Assembly: GCF_020523965.1 (NCBI RefSeq)
Contig: NZ_JAJAPX010000001.1
Location: forward strand, 992,001 to 1,056,000
Direction: 5' to 3'
Source of the DNA: Neotamlana sargassicola
GTDB lineage: Bacteria; Bacteroidota; Bacteroidia; Flavobacteriales; Flavobacteriaceae
DNA: 64,000 nucleotides
Made by a program: the position numbers and the translations under genes. The notes beneath the pieces were generated by a model. It was not told where the DNA came from. It did not search any database and worked only from the letters and a program-made list of their open reading frames with translations. Below, one piece after another: positions 57,358 through 64,000 of this stretch (positions are counted from its first letter, which is position 1; each line of letters starts with the position of its first letter).

Positions 57358-57365
57358 TAACTTTG
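57358..57365 (+). promoter_or_regulatory. -7 box for the 57435 gene
   Basis: TAACTTTG, an exact TAnnTTTG, 70 bases before the ATG at 57435. This suggests the second short paralogue has its own promoter. The remainder of the 269-base gap is AT-rich with nothing else seen. Confidence 0.45.
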
Positions 57366-57434
57366 TAAGAGCAAAAGATAGAAGTTGTAATTACACAAAA
57401 TCATCTTTTTTTTACCCCAAAAAACCTACATATT

Positions 57435-58307
57435 ATGAAAAGTTTCTTCTACAAAAATTATAAAATAATTATTCCTGTTTTTTTAATTCAATTATTTTTA
57501 GTTAGCAAAAATTTAAATGCACAATCAAAAAGTGCATTAGGTATTGTAGATGCAGCTAATCAGGAAAACACGGAGCTACCTGTTACCAATATTGTTAGAA
57601 AAACTACAAATTCAGGGTTTAAAAAAATTAGAATTGAATTTAGAGGGTTAGAAGGTGCTTTAATAAGAAGAGAATTGCTTTTAGGATTTAGTGAAGCAAC
57701 TTCAGATGATTACGATTATGGATATGATGCTCCAGTTGTTACAACTTATCAAGACGATTTAAATTTAGATTTAAATGGAACGAATATGAGCATACAAGCA
57801 TATTGTGAACTATCTAGCGATAAATTAGTAAAGTTTAACCATTATTCTTCAGGTGATAATAAATTTTCAATTAAAATAATTGAATTAGAAAATATAGGAG
57901 AAGAACAAGAAATATTTATTAAAGATGGGCAAACAGGAGCACTTTTCGATTTGTCAAAAGGAGAAGCATACGAGTTTATCTCATCTAAAGGTACTTTTAA
58001 AGAGCGTTTTGAAATGACTTTTCAAGAAGAAACATCTACTTTAAGCACCAATGATGTAGCTTACAATGCTAAAAACATGTATTTTCAAAACCCAACTAAT
58101 ACGTTTTATGCTAAACAATTAAAAACTATAGTTAAAAAATTAGTTTTGGTAAACTTACAAGGTCAAAAAGTATTAGAGCTAAAAAATGTATCTCAAGATA
58201 CTTTAGAAGCTGGAATTTCATTAAACAATATGTCGCCTAATACATATGCAATGATTCTTCAAACAGATAATCAAGAGATTTTAACCAAGAAGTTTGTAAT
58301 AAATTAG
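57435..58307 (+). CDS. Short T9SS cargo made of the giants' C-terminal module only (paralogue 2)
   Basis: 290 residues with ATG start and a signal peptide ending NLNAQ. It is closely related to the preceding gene (both have the block KTTNSGFKKIRIEF) and to the ends of the giants ([42 protein letters not shown]). It has a type A T9SS tail (KLVLVNLQGQKVLEL; TKKFVIN). It differs from paralogue 1 throughout, so the pair is older than the A/C duplication. It is probably secreted and surface-linked; no catalytic residues are evident. Confidence 0.85.
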   Translation: MKSFFYKNYKIIIPVFLIQLFLVSKNLNAQSKSALGIVDAANQENTELPVTNIVRKTTNSGFKKIRIEFRGLEGALIRRELLLGFSEATSDDYDYGYDAPVVTTYQDDLNLDLNGTNMSIQAYCELSSDKLVKFNHYSSGDNKFSIKIIELENIGEEQEIFIKDGQTGALFDLSKGEAYEFISSKGTFKERFEMTFQEETSTLSTNDVAYNAKNMYFQNPTNTFYAKQLKTIVKKLVLVNLQGQKVLELKNVSQDTLEAGISLNNMSPNTYAMILQTDNQEILTKKFVIN

Positions 58308-58332
58308 TGCAAAATCAATTTTTAAAATATGT

Positions 58333-58362
58333 AAAAAGCCATTACTTAAGTTTTGGCTTTTT
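58333..58362 (+). terminator. Terminator closing the T9SS array
   Basis: AAAAAGCCA (58333-58341) / TGGCTTTTT (58354-58362), nine bp, followed by more T residues, 26 bases after the stop of the second short paralogue. Confidence 0.8.
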
Positions 58363-58429
58363 TTAATGCTTATAATTTCAGTTTAAATGCTTAAATTCGC
58401 GCATCGAAACGAAAAATGTATAAGTGAGC

Positions 58430-61400
58430 ATGAAATTTGCTGAATATAAAGGACTTGACCTGCCAAAAGTAACTGAAGAAATTCTTAACTATTGGCAAGA
58501 AAATAACATATTTGAAAAAAGCGTAACCACCAGAGAAGGCAATGAAACATTTGTGTTTTTTGAAGGGCCACCATCGGCAAACGGGTTACCAGGTGTGCAC
58601 CATGTATTGGCGCGTGCTATAAAAGATATTTTTCCAAGATATAAAACCATGAAAGGTTACCAAGTAAAGCGTAAAGCAGGTTGGGACACGCATGGTTTAC
58701 CTATTGAGCTTGGTGTAGAAAAAGAGTTAGGTATTACTAAAGAAGATATTGGAAAAACTATTTCTGTCGAAGATTATAATGCAGCATGCCGTAAAGCTGT
58801 AATGCGCTACACCGATGTTTGGAACGATCTTACTCAAAAAATGGGGTATTGGGTAGATATGGACGATCCGTACATTACCTACGAACCTAAATACATGGAG
58901 TCTGTTTGGTGGTTATTAAAACAGATTTACAATAAAAGTTTATTATACAAAGGTTATACTATACAACCATATTCGCCAAAAGCGGGAACCGGTTTAAGTT
59001 CTCATGAGTTAAACCAACCAGGAACCTATCAAGATGTAACCGATACTACAATTGTAGCGCAGTTTAAAGCTTTAGCTGAAACATTGCCAGACTTTTTACA
59101 AAATGAAGGTGATATACATTTCTTAGCTTGGACCACCACACCTTGGACCTTGCCAAGTAACACCGCATTAACTGTTGGGCCAAAAATAGATTATGTTTTA
59201 GTCGAAACTTACAATCAATACACTTTTGAGCCAATAAATGTAGTATTGGCTAAAAAATTGGTGAACTATCAGTTTTCAGGGAAGTTTAACCGTGTTGAAG
59301 ATAAATCAGAATTACTAGCCTATAAATCTGGTGATAAAAAAATTCCGTATTACGTAGTAAAGGAATTTGTAGGTAAAGATTTAGTTGGTATAAAATATGA
59401 GCAACTTATGCCGTATGTTTTACCAAACGATAATCCAGAAAATGCATTTAGAGTTATAGCTGGAGATTTTGTAACTACCGAAGATGGTACAGGTATTGTA
59501 CACACCGCACCAACCTTTGGTGCCGATGATGCTTTGGTTGCAAAACAAGCAACACCAGAAGTACCGCCAATGTTAGTTAAAGACGAAAACGGAAACTTAG
59601 TACCGCTTGTAAATTTACAAGGTAAATTCCGTCCAGAGTTAGGCGATTTAGCTGATAAATACGTTAAAAACGAATATTATAACGATGGCGAAGCTCCAGA
59701 GCGTTCGGTTGATGTCGAGATTGCCATTACATTAAAAGAAGAAAACAAAGCCTTTAAGGTTGAAAAATATAAACACAGCTACCCAAATTGTTGGCGTACC
59801 GATAAACCCATTCTTTATTATCCTTTAGATTCTTGGTTTATAAAAGTTACCGACATAAAGGATAGAATGTACGAGCTTAACGAAACTATAAACTGGAAAC
59901 CAAAAGCAACAGGAACGGGTCGTTTTGGTAATTGGCTAGCCAATGCTAACGATTGGAACTTGTCGCGCTCGCGTTACTGGGGAATTCCGTTACCAATTTG
60001 GAGAACCGAAGATGGTAAGGAAGAAATCTGTATTGGTTCGGTTGAAGAACTAAAAAGTGAAATGGCAAAAGCGGTTTCAGCAGGTGTTCTTGAAAAAGAT
60101 ATTTTTGAAGATTTTGAAGTTGGAAACAACTCCGAAGAAAATTATGCAAAACTAGATTTACATAAAAATATAGTTGATGGCATTATTTTAGTGTCACCAA
60201 CGGGCCAAAAAATGTTCCGCGAAAGCGATTTAATCGATGTATGGTTCGATTCTGGTTCAATGCCTTACGCACAATGGCATTACCCATTTGAAAATAAGGA
60301 ATTAGTCGATGGAGGCGTATCGTACCCAGCCGATTTTATAGCCGAAGGTGTCGATCAAACTCGTGGATGGTTTTACACACTTCACGCTATTGGAACAATG
60401 GTTTTCGATTCTGTAGCCTACAAAAATGTAGTGTCTAACGGATTAGTTTTAGATAAAAACGGACAAAAAATGTCCAAGCGTTTAGGTAACGCTGTTGATC
60501 CGTTTGAAACTTTAGGTAATTACGGTGCCGATGCTACACGTTGGTACATGATTAGTAACGCCAATCCTTGGGATAATTTAAAATTTGATATTGATGGTGT
60601 AGAGGAAGTAAAACGTAAATTCTTCGGAACGCTTTATAATACCTATTCGTTCTTCTCGTTATATACAAATTTAGATGGTTTTAGTTACGCTGAAGCCGAT
60701 ATAGCTCTGGAAGATCGTCCGGAGTTAGATCGTTGGATTTTATCAGAACTACATACCTTAATTCAAAAAGTAGACGAATATTATGCCGACTACGAACCAA
60801 CTAAAGCGGCTAGAGCAATTTCAGACTTTACGCAAGATAATTTAAGTAACTGGTTTGTACGTTTAAGTAGAAGACGTTTCTGGAAAGGTGATTACCAGCA
60901 AGATAAAATTTCGGCCTACCAAACACTTTATATGTGTATGGAAACCATTGCGAAACTTGGGGCTCCAATTGCACCTTTCTTTATGGACAAATTGTATTTA
61001 GATTTAAATGCAGTAACCAAAAAAGAAAGTTTCGAGAGTGTACACTTAGCTAATTTCCCAGTTTACAACGAAGCTTTTGTAGATAAAAGTTTAGAGCGTA
61101 AAATGGAAAATGCTCAAATAATATCATCGTTAGTATTGTCGTTACGAGCAAAAGAAAAAATAAAAGTACGCCAACCACTGCAAAAAATTATGATTCCTAT
61201 TGATAACGAACAACAAAAGGAAGAAATATTAGCAGTGTCAGATTTAATTAAACACGAAGTAAACGTAAAGGAAATAGAGCTTTTAGATGACGCTTCAGAT
61301 ATTTTAGTAAAACAGATAAAACCAAACTTTAAAGTACTTGGGCCACGTTTTGGTAAAGATATGAAGGCAGTAGCGGCTAAAGTAATTAACTTTTCGGCAG

Positions 61401-61828
61401 AAGATATTAACAAAATTGAGCAAAATGGCGAAATAGAAGTTGATATTAATGGAAAAAACATTATTTTGGAACGCGGTGACGTAGAAATTACATCGCAAGA
61501 TATAGAAGGTTGGTTGGTTGCAAATGAAGGTGCTTTAACTGTTGCTCTAGATGTTACAATTACAGACGAATTACGTAAAGAAGGTATAGCAAGAGAATTA
61601 GTTAACAGAATTCAAAATTTACGTAAAGACTCAGGGTTTGAGGTAACAGATAAAATAAATGTAGAGCTTCAAAAAGACGATAACATTGTAAATGCCATTA
61701 ATTCTAATATCGATTACATAAAAACCGAAACATTAACCGAACAATTAGAAATTAAAGACGACATTAAGAATGGTATAGAAATTGCTTTTGATGATGTAAA
61801 TACCAAATTGTTTATTCAAAAACATTAA
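58430..61828 (+). CDS. ileS: Isoleucyl-tRNA synthetase, type II (eukaryote-like)
   Basis: Charges tRNA-Ile. 1132 residues from ATG 58430; a GTG two codons earlier is less likely. The HIGH-type motif is in EGPPSANGLPGVHHVLARAI, and the second ATP motif is KMSKR in KNGQKMSKRLGN. The CP1 editing domain (AWTTTPWTLPSNTALTV) is present. The GLPGVHH form and KMSKR, with the length above 1100 and no C-terminal zinc finger of the E. coli kind, mark it as type II. That type is known for low mupirocin sensitivity. The dksA-like gene follows after four bases. Confidence 0.98.
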   Translation: MKFAEYKGLDLPKVTEEILNYWQENNIFEKSVTTREGNETFVFFEGPPSANGLPGVHHVLARAIKDIFPRYKTMKGYQVKRKAGWDTHGLPIELGVEKELGITKEDIGKTISVEDYNAACRKAVMRYTDVWNDLTQKMGYWVDMDDPYITYEPKYMESVWWLLKQIYNKSLLYKGYTIQPYSPKAGTGLSSHELNQPGTYQDVTDTTIVAQFKALAETLPDFLQNEGDIHFLAWTTTPWTLPSNTALTVGPKIDYVLVETYNQYTFEPINVVLAKKLVNYQFSGKFNRVEDKSELLAYKSGDKKIPYYVVKEFVGKDLVGIKYEQLMPYVLPNDNPENAFRVIAGDFVTTEDGTGIVHTAPTFGADDALVAKQATPEVPPMLVKDENGNLVPLVNLQGKFRPELGDLADKYVKNEYYNDGEAPERSVDVEIAITLKEENKAFKVEKYKHSYPNCWRTDKPILYYPLDSWFIKVTDIKDRMYELNETINWKPKATGTGRFGNWLANANDWNLSRSRYWGIPLPIWRTEDGKEEICIGSVEELKSEMAKAVSAGVLEKDIFEDFEVGNNSEENYAKLDLHKNIVDGIILVSPTGQKMFRESDLIDVWFDSGSMPYAQWHYPFENKELVDGGVSYPADFIAEGVDQTRGWFYTLHAIGTMVFDSVAYKNVVSNGLVLDKNGQKMSKRLGNAVDPFETLGNYGADATRWYMISNANPWDNLKFDIDGVEEVKRKFFGTLYNTYSFFSLYTNLDGFSYAEADIALEDRPELDRWILSELHTLIQKVDEYYADYEPTKAARAISDFTQDNLSNWFVRLSRRRFWKGDYQQDKISAYQTLYMCMETIAKLGAPIAPFFMDKLYLDLNAVTKKESFESVHLANFPVYNEAFVDKSLERKMENAQIISSLVLSLRAKEKIKVRQPLQKIMIPIDNEQQKEEILAVSDLIKHEVNVKEIELLDDASDILVKQIKPNFKVLGPRFGKDMKAVAAKVINFSAEDINKIEQNGEIEVDINGKNIILERGDVEITSQDIEGWLVANEGALTVALDVTITDELRKEGIARELVNRIQNLRKDSGFEVTDKINVELQKDDNIVNAINSNIDYIKTETLTEQLEIKDDIKNGIEIAFDDVNTKLFIQKH

Positions 61829-61832
61829 CATT

Positions 61833-62216
61833 ATGAGCGCAGATGCAAACGTTAGATATTCCGATAAAGATTTAGCTGAATTTAAAGAGTTAATTCAGGA
61901 AAAAATAAATAAAGCACAACACGATTTAGATCTAATAAAAAGTGCTTACATGAACGACCACAATAATGGTACAGACGATACATCGCCAACTTTTAAGGCG
62001 TTCGACGAAGGTAGTGAAGTAATGAGTAAAGAATCGAATTCGCAATTAGCTATTCGCCAAGAAAAGTTTATTCGCGATTTAAAAAACGCTTTAATTCGTA
62101 TAGAAAATAAAACCTATGGTGTGTGTCGTGTTACAGGTAAATTAATAAACAAAAAACGTTTAGAGTTGGTGCCTCACGCTACCTTAAGTATTGAAGCTAA
62201 AAATATGCAGAAATAA
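61833..62216 (+). CDS. TraR/DksA-family protein with degenerate zinc finger
   Basis: 127 residues. N-terminal coiled coil (~10-75) and the C-terminal globular part IENKTYGVCRVTGKLINKKR, then LELVPHATLSIEAK. Of the four zinc-finger cysteines of classical DksA only one is left (YGVCRVTG); the others read Thr, His and Thr, as in Cys-poor DksA forms. The coiled-coil tip, which in DksA carries DxxDxA, is not clearly conserved here (GTDDTSPTFKAFDEG). It likely binds RNA polymerase through the secondary channel and modulates transcription with ppGpp. It sits between ileS and lspA, followed by a terminator. Confidence 0.9.
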   Translation: MSADANVRYSDKDLAEFKELIQEKINKAQHDLDLIKSAYMNDHNNGTDDTSPTFKAFDEGSEVMSKESNSQLAIRQEKFIRDLKNALIRIENKTYGVCRVTGKLINKKRLELVPHATLSIEAKNMQK

Positions 62217-62238
62217 ATTTGCATGACTTTATAAAATT

Positions 62239-62275
62239 AAAACGTCTCGTATCTAATTTTAGGTAGAGACGTTTT
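62239..62275 (+). terminator. Terminator between the dksA-like gene and lspA
   Basis: AAAACGTCTC (62239-62248) / GAGACGTTTT (62266-62275), ten bp, with T residues on the right, 23 bases after the stop codon. Confidence 0.8.
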
Positions 62276-62309
62276 TTGTTTTAGGTTTTAAAAACGTTAA
62301 ACCCATAAT

Positions 62310-62927
62310 ATGTCCATAAAAAAATCTGTTGTATACATTTTAATAATTTTACTTGTAGATCAAGTAAGTAAAATATATATAAAAACAAACTTTGCACTTT
62401 ACGAAAATGTTGAAGTATTTAGTTGGTTTAAAATATATTTTATTGAAAACGACGGAATGGCTTGGGGTACAAAAATTAGCGATTTCACTTCCTTAATTAC
62501 CGACAGAACAGCCAAAGTTATTTTAACTGTATTTCGTATTGTGGCTATTTTTGGTATAGGTTATTGGCTTATTTCGGCTATAAAAAAACGAAGTCCTAAA
62601 ATACTTATTATTGCCATTGTGTTAATATTTGCTGGTGCTTTAGGTAATATTATAGATTCTGTGTTTTACGGTGTTTTGTTTGATGATAGTATAAACCAAG
62701 TAGCCGCCTTTTTACCAGAAGCTGGTGGCTACGATACACTATTGCATGGTAAGGTTGTTGATATGCTTTACTTTCCTTTATTTGAGGTAGATTTACCTCA
62801 ATGGTTACCCATTTATGGAGGTAAGCGTTTTAATTTTTTTGAGCCTGTTTTTAATATTGCCGATGTTGCAATTAGCACAGGTTTCGTTATGCTTATCGTA
62901 TTTAATAAAAAGGCGTTCGGTAAATAA
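62310..62927 (+). CDS. lspA: Lipoprotein signal peptidase (signal peptidase II)
   Basis: Inner-membrane aspartyl protease that cuts prolipoproteins before the lipidated Cys. 205 residues, four transmembrane helices. The conserved N-terminal motif is VDQVSKIYIK. The catalytic aspartates are readable in GNIIDSVFYG and in FNIADVAIS. It carries an insertion between helices (GVLFDDSINQVAAFLPEAGG) that makes it longer than the E. coli enzyme (~164), a common feature in Bacteroidota. Its substrates would include the lipoproteins encoded at 25128 and 31651. Confidence 0.96.
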   Translation: MSIKKSVVYILIILLVDQVSKIYIKTNFALYENVEVFSWFKIYFIENDGMAWGTKISDFTSLITDRTAKVILTVFRIVAIFGIGYWLISAIKKRSPKILIIAIVLIFAGALGNIIDSVFYGVLFDDSINQVAAFLPEAGGYDTLLHGKVVDMLYFPLFEVDLPQWLPIYGGKRFNFFEPVFNIADVAISTGFVMLIVFNKKAFGK

Positions 62928-62991
62928 AAATAAAATAAGAATTTTCCTTAATAAATTTTAATGTCTATATTTAGTTTTCAAAATAACCTAA

Positions 62992-64000
62992 ATGAAAATA
63001 AAACTACCTTTTTCCCTCGTATTAGTACTTTTTTCATCTTTAACTTTTTCTCAAAACACGTTCGATATTGTTTTTCCGCAGCAAAATCGCGATAACATAT
63101 GCCAGCAATGTTTTCAAATATTTAGGCAAAAACCTAAAGAAGTACAATTTTCTATAAAACGTGATAAAAACAGTTTATATTTTCATATTAACGATAAAAA
63201 CTGGTTTAATACATTGTTTAAAAATTCAGGCGATGGCATTGCTATCGATGTCGTTTCTAAAGATCGCTATAATTGCGAAAATTTTAATATTGAGAGCTCT
63301 CAAATTAAAGGTGTTTTACAGCGCCCCAAATATGCTAATAAACTTCGTTCCGAATTAAAGCCATACGGCGACAACGACTATCGTGTGCATGTAGGAAGAG
63401 TTCCGGAGGGATTAATAAACGATGATTTAGAATACAATATTTTGTTTTTAAGCAACAAAAATTTATGTAATTATTACGTTATTTATAATCTAGAAAGTTA
63501 TCCTTGGGATTTGCTCGATATGGGCATGTATTTGGACTCTTTAACCTACGATACAAAAAAAATTAAGCCTACCAGTGAATCTGGATTTGTTATAAAAAAC
63601 AAAACTTTAAAGTTTAAAATTCCTTTTGAAAAAAATAAATCGGAATACTCTCAGGCAGATATAAAACCTATCTACGATTCGCTTAGGTTAACCGATTTTA
63701 ATATAAAAAGCATCAATATTAAGGCTTACGCATCGGTTGAAGGTAGTTTGGAGCGAAATATTGAATTACAACAACAACGTGCTAATAGTATTGTAAGTGC
63801 GCTACAAACATTTCAAAAACCAACCATACAAACCAAAGTATCTTCTTCGGAAAATTGGGTAGAATTTTTAAATGATATAAAAGGTACATCACATGAAGGG
63901 TTAGGTGACTTGAGTAAAAATGAAGTGAAAGCAAAACTTGTTGGAAGCTTATCAAATACTTTGGAGCCCATTTTACAAAACCATAGAAAGGCCGTTTTAG
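62992..64000 (+). CDS. Exported protein with OmpA-like segment, C-terminus beyond the window
   Basis: Open frame from ATG 62992 to the window end (336 complete codons). Signal peptide (ending LTFSQ), a ~90-residue part with a Cys pair (NICQQCFQIF), then beta-rich sequence. Around residues 240-275 an OmpA-like peptidoglycan-binding pattern appears (INIKAYASVEGSLERNIELQ, then QQRANSIVSALQ). This is typical of proteins that tie the outer membrane to peptidoglycan. The family cannot be named without the missing end. It starts 64 bases after lspA on the same strand. Confidence 0.75.
   Translation, partial: MKIKLPFSLVLVLFSSLTFSQNTFDIVFPQQNRDNICQQCFQIFRQKPKEVQFSIKRDKNSLYFHINDKNWFNTLFKNSGDGIAIDVVSKDRYNCENFNIESSQIKGVLQRPKYANKLRSELKPYGDNDYRVHVGRVPEGLINDDLEYNILFLSNKNLCNYYVIYNLESYPWDLLDMGMYLDSLTYDTKKIKPTSESGFVIKNKTLKFKIPFEKNKSEYSQADIKPIYDSLRLTDFNIKSINIKAYASVEGSLERNIELQQQRANSIVSALQTFQKPTIQTKVSSSENWVEFLNDIKGTSHEGLGDLSKNEVKAKLVGSLSNTLEPILQNHRKAVL

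Noticed and set aside
39324-58307. CRISPR or tandem DNA repeat array suggested by repeated GATAACGATGG-type words
   Set aside because: The repeats are codons for Ca-binding DxDNDG motifs in frame; spacing is irregular and all lies inside long coding frames.

Overview
The window is a contiguous, gene-dense piece of a low-GC member of the Bacteroidota, almost certainly a (probably marine) Flavobacteriaceae. The signs are AT-rich coding, TAnnTTTG -7 promoter boxes, no clear Shine-Dalgarno motifs, TonB-dependent receptors with CarboxypepD_reg domains, and surface proteins with type IX secretion (T9SS) C-terminal domains of both type A and type B. There is also a DUF4270 lipoprotein and a type II isoleucyl-tRNA synthetase. 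I see no rRNA, tRNA, CRISPR array, transposase or prophage.

Layout. (1) 1-3.7 kb: end of an outer-membrane protein gene, a TPR histidine kinase/LuxR-type response regulator pair, and a small beta-barrel protein. (2) 3.7-10.3 kb: a JmjC-like cupin protein, a GC-richer structured intergenic element, a short TonB receptor in operon with biotin synthase (bioB), and a divergent MocR-type regulator whose PLP-binding residues are lost. (3) 10.3-15.4 kb: an apparent damage-inducible mutagenesis locus. A LexA-like HTH/S24 repressor is divergent from dnaE2-like polymerase and dinB, with palindromes overlapping both promoters. (4) 15.6-20.8 kb: an envelope glycolipid locus (UDP-glucuronate 4-epimerase, polyprenyl-phosphate GT2, LPG-synthase-type membrane protein, ArnT-like transferase, PAP2 phosphatase). 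Its parts match what is needed to put a uronic acid on lipid A. (5) 20.9-33.2 kb: a DUF285 repeat surface protein with a type B T9SS tail, atpDC, a TonB receptor with an SGNH lipoprotein, glmS and a DUF4270 lipoprotein. (6) 33.3-39.0 kb: a glycogen-synthase N-domain remnant divergent from panC-panD-flippase-like-esterase-like-radA. (7) 39.3-58.3 kb: the most unusual region, five consecutive same-strand genes for T9SS cargo. Three are giants (2153, 1534 and 1628 aa) with different N-terminal heads on a common C-terminal module. Two are short proteins that are little more than that module's last ~250 residues. The first and third giants share ~3.09 kb that is nearly identical and colinear. (8) 58.4-64 kb: housekeeping genes ileS, a dksA-like gene and lspA, then the start of an OmpA-fold protein gene.

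Best candidates for something new: the tandem T9SS adhesin family with recombining C-terminal modules and stand-alone module proteins; the MocR-like regulator with an eroded PLP pocket beside a TonB receptor-bioB operon; and the repressor-controlled dnaE2/dinB locus. All functions are inferred from sequence reading alone; no database search was run.
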